This document shows, one piece after another, positions 37,142-50,430 of a DNA stretch of 64,000 nt; positions within the stretch are counted from its first letter, which is position 1; every line of letters starts with the position of its first letter. A program made the position numbers and the translations under genes. The notes below the pieces were generated by a model. The model was not told the origin of the DNA and made no database searches. It saw only the letters and a list, made by a program, of their open reading frames with translations. The DNA comes from Anniella stebbinsi (taxonomy: Eukaryota > Chordata > Lepidosauria > Squamata > Anniellidae), in assembly GCA_029215795.1 (NCBI GenBank), contig JARDYH010000005.1:36896001-36960000 (forward strand), in the 5' to 3' direction.

Positions 37142-40100
37142 GTAAGTTTCTGAGCATCTCTCCTTCATAGGTGGAAAAATCCAGGCCTAGGCTTTAGGGA
37201 AGCACCCCTTGATCCCAGTCTGCTCAAACACTCCTTTAAAGCACAATCATCTACCTCCACTTAGAGTATATCATGTCCATAATTGCTTTGATAAACATGT
37301 CACAGAAACTACATGTTCACAGAAGTGCTTTTATCATTCTTGTAGCCTTTAAACCCTATTTATGGGGAACTACTACCCTGAGTTTTAGTGTTTGATTGTA
37401 CATGTAATGCATTTTTGGTAAACCCTTCCCTAATTTTCCTTAAAGATCTCACTCAGTCTATAAAGTCTTACTACCACCAGCCAACCTAAATATCATAATT
37501 GCATGGCTGCCTTCTTGGGGAGGGGTATTTTGCAAGAAGGAGTACCTGTGGTGACTGAAGTGAGGACAGATATCCAATCCAGCAGTAAGTAGGGGCAGGG
37601 TGGGAAGAGAGTTATGGTTTTCCTACATGCAGATGATTTTGCATGTAGGGGAGCAATATGTGGTTTCTTCACCTGCACTCTGAAGTGGTACAATCCTAGG
37701 AAGGCTGCACCACAGATTGCTCTATATGTCTAGGCTGGCTCTGACGCACACTACTTGCAAGACAAAAGTTTAACATACGTTTGTAGCTCTGTACCAGTTA
37801 CCTCATGCATGGTGAGACTCTTTGGTGTTTGTATTATGATCTCTAACAAGCTTTTAATCAAATAACATAATAGCACTTTTTGCTTGGTCTCCCAGTGGTC
37901 AGTTAGCTAGTTCACAATAGCGAAATTTCAGTGACTTTAATAAATTGTGATGTCTAAAGTTAAGTGATTACATCGATTTTTGGTGGGCTCCTAAGCCAAC
38001 TCTCCACCTTCTCTTTTTACAGCGGCTTTCCTCACACAGTCTGTCTGCCTAGATGACACAACGGTAAAGTTTGAGATCTGGGACACAGCTGGTCAAGAAA
38101 GATATCACAGTTTGGCTCCTATGTATTACCGAGGGGCTCAAGCTGCCATTGTCGTGTATGACATAACCAACCAGGTAAGCATGCACTGTTTGCTGACTTG
38201 TGGGGAGAAGGGTCAGTCTCAAGGTTAAAAACAACAGCATGGAAAACTCATACAGACAGAATAGAAGTGTCTCACTGACACCATCTCAGTTTCTTTGAAA
38301 TTCCCTTCTAACCTCACAAGGAGTTGGATATGAACATAATATGTTGTTGTAGCGTAGGAACTATGGACAATTTAATGGTTGTTACTAACAAGTTAGACTC
38401 CTGCTTGACCAGAGAGTTGTCTTGTCCATAGAAACCTTTGCTGTAAACCAACTTTCTTGCTTACAATGGATGATTTTTATTTTTATGTTTTAGATATCTA
38501 ATTTATAACTGTACTTCTGAAGAAGCCTGGTTAGAAACCATATTACACCAGTTGCTGGGGAACACAAAAGGGAGGGTGCTATGGCATTCATGTCCTGCTG
38601 GTTGCCTATGGAGTGAACAGAATGCTGGACTAGATGGACCTTGGTCTGATACAGCATGGATCTTCTTACGTTCTTATGAAGTCCTACTGGGTTCAGTGGG
38701 ATTTACTTGCAAGTGAAGTTGCTCTTGACCAGCATTCCCCAACTTGTAGCCCAAAACATCTGGAGAGCAACAACTAACAGGCATTCCTGGCCATTGGCCA
38801 TGTTGGCTGGGGCTGAAGTCCAAAGGTCACCAGATTGGGGAAGGCTGCTCTAAACTAATCAAATTGTTACGGTAGCCTCTGGTAGTGGGGGGTCACTCTT
38901 TAAAATATTCCTCTGGTTGCATTTGATAACCTTTGTTTTTGAAACGGCTGTCCCTTCATTGAATGATTATCATTGTCTTTAGTATAGGAGGCAGTATGCC
39001 TCTTGGAGTCTGCTGCTGGAAGCAACAATGGAAGAAGGCTATTGCCTTCATGTAGTGCTTTGTAGTGCTTCCCACTGTGGGAAATAGAATGCTATATTAG
39101 ATAGACCTTTGGTCTGATTCAACAGGGTTCCTCTTGTGTCTCTGAAATCTGCCAGTTGCAATGACCCTTTCACTGTTGGAAAAAAAGCTTTGTATGTACT
39201 TCTGAAGTGTGGAAGACTTGGTTGTAGATAGGAGCCATGTTTATTTTTTGGGTGCACCCCTGATATTTGGCTTTTTCTCTTCTGATAGGAAACATTTGCA
39301 CGAGCAAAAACATGGGTGAAAGAACTCCAGCGGCAAGCTAGCCCAAACATTGTTATAGCCTTAGCGGGAAATAAGGCTGATCTTGCCAACAAGCGCATGG
39401 TAGAATATGAAGTAAGTTGAGTTTCTCAACCACTTTAGCTGTGATGTGTCACTTCTGAACAGAAGGAATTCCCCATAGTTTGATGGCTTCTTTAGTTTTG
39501 CAAAACTGAGGGTGCTTACAGATGGAGGGCTCTTCTAGTGCTAACAGTCAAAAGGCACTGTGTAGCTTGTTCCATCTTTTCTTCATTAACAGATTTTTTT
39601 CTGGTAAGAATTACAGAAGCTGTGGGAAAACATGGGAGGGCTACAAATTGAGGATGTCGACCCCCTTAAAAATTCAATGAATGTGATCCTTTGTAAAATT
39701 CTGTGCGCTAGCACAATAAAAGCTTTTTCTGGAAGCACGCTAAGACACATGCCCAGACTTACAGTGCTAGTCCCCCTCTTTCATTAGGTGAGGGAAAAAA
39801 ATGAAATACACAAGGACTCTTCTAGGCTGGCCAACTGGAGCTTCTTGGCTTAAACCACTTTGCCAATTCTTCTTTAGTGAGATAAGGCTGACCACAGTTG
39901 AACTAACCTAATACTGTCAGGCCATTAATCCACCCAAGTACTATCTACTCAGGCTGGCACCAGCTCTCCAATTCCTCATGCAGATGCCTTTTTCATCCCT
40001 GCCATGTGATCCTATTAACTAGAAATGTCGGGATTGACCCTGGGACTTTCTGCATGATAAAGTATATCATGGATGGATGGCCTCCAAAGGTTTGGGAGCT

Positions 40101-43100
40101 TCTGCTTATGCATGGCAAACTCATGACCTTTCTGCTCCATTTTATTTCACACTTTGCAAAACTTTATAGAAGGAAACCTGTGAAGCGTTGCCAAATGTGA
40201 ATTAAAATAGAATGGAAAGGTCGTAAGCATGGCATACTAAAGCTGTCCTTTATCCCACAAGACCTGTAGCATGACTTATGCTCGTTGCTACATCTTAAAT
40301 GTAAGAAGCAATTCCTGATTGGAAGGAAAATCCATTGCACCTAGGACATGATAGTGTACACCAAAGAAACTATATTCTGTTCAGATTATTCATAATGCAT
40401 ATAAATACAGTATTTGGGAATCTGTGGAATATGGAACAGTTTGAGAAGGAGGGCTCGTAAGTGATAAAGCAAATGTATCATGTGAGCAATAGGGAAAAGG
40501 TGCCGACCTATGCAGAGTAAAACATCCCTACTTTCAAAAGAAGGTCGTTTCAAGATGATGACATCAGGCCAGTTCATATGCTTTTTAACTCTTCACTGGA
40601 TGCAGCTGTATGGAAGTGCTAACATATGACAGGCTGTGTCTGCAGTCACAAGCACCAATTTACGAGTGTGTTGGAACATTTTTCCAAGTTGCGGTGCTTA
40701 TGTATATTGCCACTGGGAAGTGGGAGTGATAAATATGGAAATACGAGGTCATGTGCTGTTTCCTACATGGAAGCTGAATCAGCCCATGGACTCCAGTAGT
40801 GATTGCACTCTTTTCCCCTTACGACACAGTTGCAGTGCCTTGTTAAAACTTACAATCCTCATGTCATTGGCAGTGTAGCTTCAAAAAATGTTTGCCACTT
40901 CTTAAGTAATTAGTCCAGATTCCACATGTTATAGAAGGAAAATAGAAACACACTGATTACATACAACCTTGGGAAATAGACACAGGGCACGCATGATGTC
41001 TACTGTGACCTAGGCATATGTGTCATTTGCACAGTGATAACATAGAGACTGCATGTAGTCTTCATTAATTGAGTTAATGACCTGGTTCATACATGATGCT
41101 GAATCATGGGTTAATTAACCCACAGTTTGCTGGGCACAAGGTGGAATGAGCGAGCTGCCTCTAACTCACTCCTCACTTACGTTTTCTGTAAACAATCTAC
41201 GATCACTCCATTCATAGGTTGTGAGCATTATGTCTGAACCCAGACACTCTTGTTTGTTTAGGGGTTAAGCAGCCCAGAGTTTAGCCAAGAACAAATTGTA
41301 GGTTAACTCTGGTTGTTTAACCCCTAAATGACACAGGGTTGTCTGGCTTTCTGTAAACAACCTACGATCGTAGGTTCATAAGTTGTGAGTGTGACATCCG
41401 AATCCAAAGTGAGGAGTGCGCTGGAGGCAATTCGCTTGCTCCCAGCAAATTGTGGGTTAATTAGCGTCATGTGTGAACTAGGTCATTATTGGGCACAAAA
41501 ACAAATAGGATGGTAGAAATTGAGATGGTTAAATCCTCTTAAGAAGTCCTTGATTAAGAATTTTCTTTGATTTACTAGAGTCTTCTCTCTCTCAAAGAAA
41601 GACTGCTTGCTTTGTTTTTTGTAGATCAGGGTTTGGCAGCTTATGGCCCTGTGGATGTCCCCAGTCTTGAGGGAACTTAATTGTGTTTTGAACATGAAAA
41701 TTGAACGAACCTGTATGTCCAGTTTATTCCATCTAATCCAGAATGTGCAATATTGTCTTAAGTCTGGCCTCTATTTCTCTCTTACTCTCTTGCAGGAGGC
41801 GCAGGCTTATGCAGACGACAACAGTCTATTGTTTATGGAGACATCTGCCAAGACAGCAATGAATGTTAATGACCTCTTCCTGGCGATAGGTAACTCTGAT
41901 ACGTTGTCGCATTTGTTATTAGGGCAATTGCTCTATAAAAGTTCATGTGGTTTGGTTTTGCATCACTGTGGACAGCCTTCTGCTGTCAACAGTTACTGCC
42001 AAGCAACTTGTAGTTAGAGCTTAAATTGGAGGTGGGGCTTGACAGAACCTCAAGAGGCAGCACAGGCCAAATTGGGGTGCCCTGCGGGCTGGATTATGCT
42101 GAGGGGTGGAGTTTTTGCAGCCCTGGTTTAGAACATGTATTTCACTCCCCCACCCCAAAACATACCTATGTTCACTTACCAGAGACTGTGAGTCTCTTCA
42201 GAGGGTGTGTGTTCTCCAGGACTTGAGCTGGCTCTGCTTGTGCATTCATCTGTAAGTAAAAGTTGCTGCACCTGTCCTGTCTGACAGGCCAAAAAGGTGC
42301 CCCAAAAGGGTTTGCTTACAATCAGTGGTACTCCTACTTGCTTGTTGCCCGATTTGCTAAATGCTAGCAAATAGAGGGAACTGAAAAGCACCATTTTTGG
42401 GAAAGGCTGGATATAAATTTAGTATAAAAAAGGCTGTAGACTGATTTGGTTCATAATTTTCTCCCTTTGCTTAGTTTGTATAAAAAGTCATGTGGGCAAC
42501 AAGTCCAAATTCAAGTTCTTCAGGAGAAAGTTAAGAAAATACCTCCGTGCTCTCCCCCACCCCCCGGGTCATGCTCCACTGGGGTTCCTATCCCTTATAA
42601 ATTCTATCTTCGGTGGAAATATCTCAATTTCACCCTACAGCTCATTCAAGTTATTGATTGATTTGATTTGTATCCGGCCTTTCTACCAAAAATGGCACTC
42701 AAAGCAGTTGACAGGCACAATTACAATTGATTAAAACAATGAAATAATATATTAAAATTCACTAAAAACATAATTACAGGGGGGAAATTAGAACAGCACC
42801 CAACTCAACAGGCCCACTTACAGGCGAAAGGCTTTTTTGAATAAAGTGGCCTCTGCCTGTCTGTGGAGGGACAGTGGAGGGAACAAACATAGCCTCTTTT
42901 AGGAGGGAGTTTCTACAGCCTGGGAGCGGCCACCAAAAAGGTTCTGACTCTCTCTTTCCCATACCAACCTAGCTTTTAAATACAACACCTATTTTGGATG
43001 ACTTTAAATCTTTTCATGATATGGAACTGCTGGCATTAACATCTCAGTGGGCAGTCTTTCTATTTCAGTGTACCTAAAACCTCTGCCACCACTCTAGCGC

Positions 43101-44003
43101 TTGGTTGTGACAAGTGCAGTGGCCGCTGCGATGGAAACGTGACGTTCTCGATACAAAAGTTTAGTGATACAACCTCCCTCAGTCTGTTAGGAATCCCCTT
43201 TGGAGTATTAAAAATAGGTGGGTTTGTGAAGTAAGACTTTCATGCCTTGCACCTTCAAACCAGTAGATCAGGGGTGTACAATCTCAAGCCCGCAGGCCGA
43301 ATCCAAGCCACCCGGGGTCCCAATCTGGCTCTCTGGAGCTCCCCAGATTGTCATGCCCTCTTCCCCCTGGCCCCACCCCCTTTCCCCCAACCCTTGATTG
43401 TTTGGTGTTTTCTTGGCTTTTGCATGTTTTGCCCCATTCCACAAGGTTGAAATGCTTCTCCTTAGTTACAAGCAATAAGAGCTTGGAGCTGAAATATGTT
43501 GGTATTTTGGCCCTGCCTCCTTTGCCTTTGGCCTCGCCCCATTTTGGTTTAGACCCTTCTCACCACTGGACTGCAGCCCCCAAGAGTTTCTCTGAAATTG
43601 AATTCAGCCCCTGGGCTGAAAGAAGTTCGACACCTTTGCAATAGATGAAGGAAAGAAGGTTTTCTTTTTTGTTTTGTTTACACAAGCTTTGGATGCCATT
43701 GGCATTGCTGTCAGTTGTATCAAAACCTGCCCATTTTGTGTGTTTTTCTCATGTGCCAATGCAGATCGCTTTGATTTTTAGTTGTATCACTGCCTAGTTT
43801 GTCTGTGAGAATGCAAACTCAGGAGTGGTTATGATTGTTTACATAGAGTATGGTCTTGCATGAACTACCTCAGAGTATTTTAAATTAAATCTTTATATCA
43901 TTCCATTTTGTTCAGATGTACCTTGGGTACATTTATTGGCTTGCTTTAATTGTTTTGTGTTGTAGATCACCTTGGGACCCTTTTGAGGGCCAAGGGATGA
44001 TTG

Positions 44004-44063
<60 letters not shown>

Positions 44064-44529
44064 TTTCATAAAATAAGTTTACAACAAAACATATATGCAC
44101 ACGCGCACACACACACATACACAGTAAATAAAAGCAGCACTATAATAGACAAATACAAGCCAGCTGCAGAAAAGCAATCCCAGTTCAGCAGAACAGACGG
44201 GAGCCCAAATGCCCCCTGAAATATATTTTTTTAGCTTGCCACCAGAAGGCTAGCAGCAAGGGAGTAGCACATAACCTCACCATTCCAGATCTTTGAATAC
44301 TCAAAATTCCCTCCTTATACTGAAATTTTACTCTTGTTGGTTAAACCTTCCTTGGAAATTACATGAGGAAACAGCTATTCTCCTCCCTCACTAATGCATC
44401 TTTCCCCCTTTAGCTAAGAAGCTGCCAAAGAGCGAGCCCCAGAACACAGGCGGTGCCGTGGGTCGGAATCGAGGTGTGGACCTTCACGACCAGCCCCAGC
44501 AGAACAAGAGCCAGTGTTGTAGCAACTAA
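36979..44529 (+). CDS. RAB5B: RAB5B, early endosome small GTPase (complete)
   Basis: Rab5-family GTPase controlling clathrin-vesicle uptake and homotypic early-endosome fusion. Coding exons are 36979-37141, 38023-38174, 39289-39411, 41796-41889 and 44414-44529, totalling 648 bp (215 residues plus TAA), the human RAB5B length. Motifs by residue: GESAVGKS 27-34 (P-loop), STIG from 51 (switch I threonine 52), WDTAGQE 74-80 (Gln79 needed for hydrolysis), NKAD 133-136, SAK 163-165, and CCSN at the C-terminus, whose two cysteines are geranylgeranylated. The start MTSR-ARPNGQ and the tail [10 protein letters not shown] point to RAB5B rather than RAB5A or RAB5C. All splice phases agree and no lesion is seen. 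Its CCAAT-rich promoter is about 16 kb upstream. Confidence 0.97.
38023..38174 (+). CDS. RAB5B: RAB5B second coding exon
   Basis: 152 bp, acceptor tttttacag, donor gtaagc. Encodes [20 protein letters not shown], then [18 protein letters not shown] and ends VVYDITNQ in phase 0. It includes switch II with Gln79. Confidence 0.97.
38575..38675 (+). repeat. Squamate interspersed repeat ('tggactagatgga' family)
   Basis: 'tgctggactagatggacctt', 'ggtctgatacagcatggatc' and 'ttcttacgttcttatga' match the family seen in reverse at 605-835. A shorter relative is at 39080-39140. Both are in RAB5B intron sequence. Confidence 0.55.
38732..38847. repeat. Palindromic hAT-like MITE
   Basis: 'agcattccccaacttg' and 'gattggggaaggctgctc' are inverted ends around the 'ccattggccatgttggctgg' centre. 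Intronic in RAB5B. Confidence 0.6.
39289..39411 (+). CDS. RAB5B: RAB5B third coding exon
   Basis: 123 bp, acceptor ttctgatag, donor gtaagt. Encodes [20 protein letters not shown], then [20 protein letters not shown] and E, with the guanine-specificity motif NKAD. Confidence 0.97.
41077..41486. mobile_element. 410-bp foldback element with TA flanks
   Basis: The ends 'atgacctggttcatacatga' and 'catgtgtgaactaggtcat' are inverted copies bordered by TA. The arms pair through 'gggttaattaacccacag' with 'aattgtgggttaatta' and 'cactcctcact' with 'agtgaggagtg'. It lies in the RAB5B intron before exon 4. No coding capacity. Confidence 0.7.
41796..41889 (+). CDS. RAB5B: RAB5B fourth coding exon
   Basis: 94 bp, acceptor ctcttgcag, donor gtaact. 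Encodes [20 protein letters not shown] and [11 protein letters not shown], with a split Ala codon at the end. Contains the SAK motif. Confidence 0.97.
42650..42970. repeat. LINE-like tail fragment
   Basis: 'gatttgatttgtatccggcc', 'tttctaccaaaaatggcact' and 'caaagcagttgacaggcaca', then 'gggagtttctacagcctggg' and 'agcggccaccaaaaagg', follow the order of the squamate LINE-like tail. Confidence 0.5.
43269..43638. mobile_element. Non-autonomous hAT element, longest copy (370 bp)
   Basis: Starts CAGGGGTGTACAATCTC and ends GTTCGACACCTTTG. The 8-bp flanks cagtagat and caatagat differ at one base. It lies in RAB5B intron 4. The interior repeats the three-copy family strings ('tgcctttggcctcgcccc', 'gggctgaaagaagttcg'). 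Confidence 0.8.
44004..44061. repeat. Compound TA-GA microsatellite
   Basis: About nine TA units run straight into about nineteen GA units. A CA run follows at 44106-44122. Located 350 bp before the last RAB5B exon. Confidence 0.95.
44414..44529 (+). CDS. RAB5B: RAB5B terminal coding exon
   Basis: Acceptor cccctttag. Encodes [20 protein letters not shown], then [17 protein letters not shown] and TAA. The hypervariable tail keeps the CC prenylation motif; Thr-Gly-Gly-Ala-Val replaces the human Leu-Gly-Gly-Ala-Ala. Confidence 0.96.
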
Positions 44530-47500
44530 ACAGTGGCACTAAAGCAGCCAGCGAGAGATAAGATATAACCTCCGTTCTCACCCCCACTCAACCACACCTC
44601 ACCTCCAATAACAGCATTGGCGCACTTGGAAGCCGCCCCCCTCCTTCTCCTGAGAGCTCCATTTAACTGCACTTCTAATGCTTCAGAAACCACCACCAGA
44701 TGTCTGTTACCACCACCCCAAGAAAATGGAGATAGACCGACCGGGGACTTAACTTCCAAAAACAAACTCTTCTTCACTTTGTATTATAGGTGCAAATAGC
44801 TACCTACTTACTCGGATTCCCCTGCTCTGTTTTCTCCCAGATAATATTCCTTTCCCTCTTCCATCTCCCTCCACACACTGTCTTTGCTCTGATAAAATCT
44901 GTGTTCTTGGTCCTGTAACATCCACCCTCTCCACCTCCACCTACCTTTATTTTGTTGAATGCTATGGGGGTGGGTCACGAGTGAGGGGAAACTCAATTCT
45001 TGTAGATTTATTTTTAAGAGCAAGATTAATGGATTTCCCCAGAAAAATGCAGATTTTTTTGTTTTTGAGGGGGTCCTTTAGAGTTCATTTTTTAAATTTC
45101 ATTTGCTTTCAGTGTTCAAAAAAAGCTGCAGTGTCCTTCATATTTTTTTTTCCAGGGCAGCCTTTTATGGCTGGGTTGGAAAGGGAGATTTTATCTCAAC
45201 TCTTGCTAGTGTCTTGTTTGCTATGACATGAATTGTGACCCTAGGTCTCAGTGGCATGAATACAAGAATCGTGTTTATGAATATAGAATATAAAAAAGAG
45301 TTTTCCCAGACCCTTGGATAGTACTTGATTGATGCCTTAGAAGTTATGTTGGCCAGGATTGTAGCAGATGGAGGGGAGACATTGACTGGTGTGGCTAACG
45401 TTCCAAGTCAAAAGACTACTGTGTCTCCCGTTACATTTAACATTCAGATGTTTGTCTGCAGGTTGCACTTCAGGCATCAGAGTACCATTAGGGGTATTCT
45501 GTTCTCTGCTCAACAGGTGTGACCAACTATCTGAAGCAAGAATGTGCATAGGAGACGGAGCTCTCTTTGTTTTTTTGACCTACAGCAGGGGATCCTGTCA
45601 GGGTTCCCTTTTAATAGGTTTTCTCTGCTCAGCCTGTGCTTGGCAATAACATTATAGTATGCACAACATTGTCTGTTTAGTAGAATGTTCTTCTAATTTG
45701 CCAAAAGGAGAAAGGCATCCTTAGCAGAACTTGAAAAAAGCCTTTTCCTAATGATTATTACAGACAAAGACTTTTGGCTATGGAGCTAGGAGTGCAAGAA
45801 TGAGAAACAAGACAACATTCTAGATGGGAGGACCAGTACTGTACATTTTATACCCTATTCCTTGCCAGGGAGCACTCAGCTTGCCTTGTGACTTTTTCCT
45901 ACATCTTTGTAAAATCTCCTGATGTACAAACTTGGTCTTACTTTATGTAACAACATTGTTGAGAGGTGGCAGTCTGGAGCAGTGGAGCAATCCCATGTAT
46001 CTTCACCCCTCAGATCCCCAAGGGCTGCCTAAATTTGAGAACTGTTTGAATTAAACATACTCAGCCCTTTTATGTTCAGTTTACTCTGTAAATAGCACAG
46101 CACAGATGTCTGTAAAAATAATAATAATAAAGGGGTGGGTGGTTGTGGGGTTTTTACTTCCCTGCTATTAGCTAACCAAAGTAATAGCTTTTTAAATTTA
46201 GCTGTAGATAGTGCTGATATGTAAGAGTAAGCATGCTACCATCTCTCACCCACATCTTACTCTCTGAACAGCTAGCAGCAATCCAGTGTCTTTGTAAGGA
46301 ATGACTCCTTTCCCAAAAGTATCCTTCCCAGAGTTAACTGTGCATTCTTCCAACCCCCATCCCCCAGGACTCTCACTTTCTTAAAGCTTCAAACATGAGT
46401 ATAGCTTCTAAAGTGGAGCTGTTCTCCCCCATCACCCCTGTTCTGTCCTGATCTGGCTTCAAGATAGATGACAACCAATAGGAGCGTCTCCTGGGTATAT
46501 TCTGATGTCTGTATCAAGCAGAGTTCTCACATGATTGCTGCTGTGGCAGAGCTTGGAATGGGTCATGCTTAAACACATGTGCACATCCGTTTCCCATTAT
46601 TTCTCCAGGCACTGTTTTCAACACTCTGATTTTGCACATACTTGCACCTGTACTCTATAAAGACATTTACTTACCTGTTCCTATTCACCAGTGCAACTTA
46701 AATACTGATATCCACCCAAACAGTGTGTGCATCCAGGACTTAAACTTTGTTCTTAGCTAAACTGTTAAATCCTATGCTGCTGTCAGCATGCGGTAAATTG
46801 CTATCTGATAGTGGCTCTATTAAACTAGAAGCAACTAAGGAAAGAGCCAAACTGACTGGTCTCCTCAAGGCTTTAGCAAGAATACTGCAATGCGCAGTTG
46901 ACTTAAGTGGTATGTGTGGTAACATTTTGCCTCATCCAATTGACAAAAGTGCAGAGTTGGCTCTTGAGATGTAATCAGGCTCCTTTCTATCATTGCACAT
47001 GCAACTTTTGATGATGTTAATGATTGTAAAGTCTAGATTACATTAAGAGTACCCCAGCATTTTCCCCACATTTATTCCAAGCTCTGCAACTCCATTTTGT
47101 GTCAGGGTAGAACTCTGTGTGAGGGAGAACCCTGAAGTGGAGTCTTGCACCTTTAGTTACATTCACTGTAAAACCTTCTTTACTGACATTTTTGTATTTT
47201 TGTTATGTTCATATAATATGATGTTTGTAGCAATCTAGGAGGACCTTGGAGCAGGGAATAATGCCTTTCCCCTTCCAACAAAACTAAGGTGCTGTATTGC
47301 ACTCAGCTCATGGCAAAGCAAAAACAGATTTTGTATTTAACTAGCAAAAAAAACCCTTACTGCTTTCAGTTATTGCCTACAACGTTTTTTTTACTACGTC
47401 CTGGCTAGTTCCTGGACCAAGTGAGGACACTGCAGCTTTTTCTTAAAACAACAAAATACCCCTTTTCTTCCACCTATTCTTTTCTTCTGATCATTTTTTT

Positions 47501-47600
47501 TGCTTTTGAGAAAGCTCTTACATTGCATTTAAAATAACAATCATGGTAACAGAATTCAACTGCTGATTTACCGATGTATTTAATGTAAGTAAACAAAAAA
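44530..47600 (+). other. RAB5B: Long repeat-poor RAB5B 3' UTR and flank
   Basis: No recognisable repeat for about 3 kb after the stop, unlike the surrounding DNA. This suggests a conserved long 3' UTR, as I recall for human RAB5B. An AATAAA hexamer is at 46126-46131; the true polyadenylation site is unknown. Confidence 0.45.
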
Positions 47601-48598
47601 TCAGTGTGTTAGATGAACTTGCTGCTTTATTGTGATTTGAGAAGTGGCCTGAATGGTTCTGAATAGAAGCTTGAGATGACTGTGACAAGTGTAAATGTCC
47701 TTTTGCAAGGGGAAAGGGGTAGCACCAAAGCAAGGCCAGCCCACCCATATAGTGGCAAAATAGGTGGCCACTGGGGGCGCTATTGCCTAGTAGGCAAGGC
47801 TTGGTTCTCAGGATTCTCTTGCCAATCCACTAGGACACCTAGGGCTACATATTCTAGAACAATCAGCAGCCCCTTCAAACCTTGAGCCAGCTCCACACAA
47901 AGGGCTCCATGTCATAAGAGACAGTGGAGCAACCAGCCCTGAAAGGTGTAGCTGGACAAACTGAATTTGGGAAGTTTTTTTTAAAACCTAATAGATTAGT
48001 AAGCAGCACAGGCCTGATTTAGTAAAGCAAATGAAGGGAGAGGGCTTGTATAGGACACAAAACTACTTGATACCAAATTTTCTTGAAATACATTGGAGTA
48101 GTGTATAATCGTTATAGTCCAATATACATGTATTTATTTGGCAGTCCCATTTTATTTCAGTGGAATTTTACTTCCACAGAAGTATTCATAGGATTTCAGA
48201 CATCGTTGTGATACCTGTGGCTACCTTCTGGGATGTGCTCTTCTGCAGGATGGGCATGGAAAATTTCTACACACTGGCGTTACAGAAATTTGCACCCTAG
48301 GAAAACTCACCTGGAAAAAAATGACATGATCAATTTTGAAAGAGTTAATGGGGTTTGCTTAAAGGTGGCCAAAGCTTCATTCAAAAGGTACATTGTGTGA
48401 GTTTGTAAATCCAATACTTGTAAAGTTCCAAAGGTGTATCTAAAAACAAAAGGTGAATTTAAGATTGGATGATAGTTGCTCACTTGTTCCTGGTAAGGCG
48501 TATAAGCCTTTTTCAGGGGTCATAGTAAAGAGACTAAGCCGATTCCCAAATCTTGAAACCTAGGTTTTAGGTAATGCTACATAAGTACATTTTCCCTG

Positions 48599-48744
48599 TC
48601 TGGGATAGGAGATGCCTAGCCTGGAAGGCCATTAGAGTGTTGAACTACAACACCCATTAACCCCTCTCTATTGGCCATATTAGTAGGGGTGGATAGGAGT
48701 TGGAGTTAAAGAATAATTGGAGAGCCATAAGTTGCCCACTCCTG
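48599..48744. repeat. Diverged palindromic hAT-like MITE
   Basis: 'gaactacaacacccattaac', 'ctctattggccatattagta' and 'gagccataagttgcccact' are recognisable family parts with many substitutions. Confidence 0.5.
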
Positions 48745-50140
48745 TAGTATAAACTGAACTATGCCCAGTAGCAACCTTCCAGCTTCAAGGTATAGTGTTG
48801 ATGTCCCTGCTGAAAGTGCTCAATACTTTGCTCTGTTTTGATTTACCCTTTTGGACTTAAAATATGCAGACACCCTTGTCAAAGCATGAGAAAGGGAGAA
48901 TCTTCACTAGCTAATGCATTAAACCCTTTGATCACTAGTTTACTGTGAGTTACATTCTACATATACTCAGAGCTGGAACATAATTGGTGGTTTACTAGGT
49001 AGTCCTCATGCCTAGACCGCATACTCATAGGATTCTCCCACTTATAAGATACTTCTTGTGTGTGGCTAGTAAACATGTTTACAGTACTGAAAGCAAGTGC
49101 TTGTTCTAAAATAGCACAAGATGGAGCATGTAAAAGTTAATGGACAAATGTTTAGTCCTTTGTTTTGCTTGCTTTGTTCTTATTGATGGCTTTGGTTGTA
49201 TTTCTACCAAATGGCCAGTAGAGGGTGCTGCTGAATAAGCTGCAGGTTTTGGATGCTGGAACTACAAAAGAGAATCTTTTCCTCTTCTCCCTCTCCCTGC
49301 TTCAAAAAGGGTGAAAAAAATATATGGATAGCACATTGACAGTTTGCAAATTAAAGATATTCCTTGGGATTAGTAAAATATTTGCTTAATACCACATCAG
49401 ATAAAACAAGGGCCATAACGAGAAATTCTATTAATGGCTAACACCTTGGTTTCAAACCGTGTGGTAATACTCCATGTTATAGCTTCCCTTCTACAATGAA
49501 AGCTTATCTCCGTACTATGTTGGACAGAATCATTGTCGAAATGGCACTGAATGGTTCATTAATAAAACACCTACTGTGGGTGAAGGCTGAACCCAGGTGA
49601 CTTTAGAAGAGGCTTTCAAACAAGTATGGTTGGCACCAATGTTTGGCTGAACTGGATCTGTTGTACTGCACGTTACTAAAAGCAGATAGTGGAATATTCA
49701 ACGTTTTTCTGTTTAAACTAAATCCCTTCTCTCAATCCCCCCTGTTTGTTTTGGTTTAGATTTGGATAGTAACACCATGGCCCATCGCAGGCTAATTTTA
49801 ATATTTATGCATTTATATTGAGCTGATAATATAGCAATCTTAAGCATAGCATGCATAGGAAAACCAAGTGAGACAAAACCTGGCCATGTTGAATCAAGCA
49901 AAAGATCTCTGCAAGAGGTGTCTCCCCAGTTATGAAGCGCTTACAATTTCCCAGTAAACTGATGTGTGGATTACTTTGTTCAGGGAAAAATCTGTTCCAG
50001 AGTAATTTACATGGAATGACGACTTTGTAGTTTCTCGACTGCCTTTCTGGCATAAGGAAATGTGGGCAGTTTATAAAATGAGTCATTCCAAAAGACATGT
50101 GTAACCTTAAAGATATATATTCTACACCTGGGATCAACCA

Positions 50141-50430
50141 ATTTTATTTATTTATTTACATTTATATACAACTCCACATTTAAACAGACTCCAGAACAAT
50201 CAACAATAAAAGATAAACAATAAAATACGTTAAAATATATAAAGAATAAAACAGCATATTAAAAGTTTTTTTAAAAAAACACATTACCAATAAAAATGAT
50301 GACTGGTCAATCAAGGTAGGCTTCTTGAAATAAAGATGTCTGCAGCAGGTGCTGAAAGCTACACAACATTGGTGCAGGGAGTTCCACAGAAGGAGTGACC
50401 ACACTAAAGCCAATTGCAATTTAAAGCCCA
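50141..50430. repeat. LINE-like tail fragment
   Basis: 'ttttatttatttatttacat' followed by A-rich sequence, then 'ggtgcagggagttccacaga' and 'aggagtgaccacactaaagc', matches the squamate LINE-like tail order. Confidence 0.5.

Noticed and set aside
43931..44122. Ser/Leu-rich frames over the TA-GA-CA tract
   Set aside because: Translations of simple repeats.
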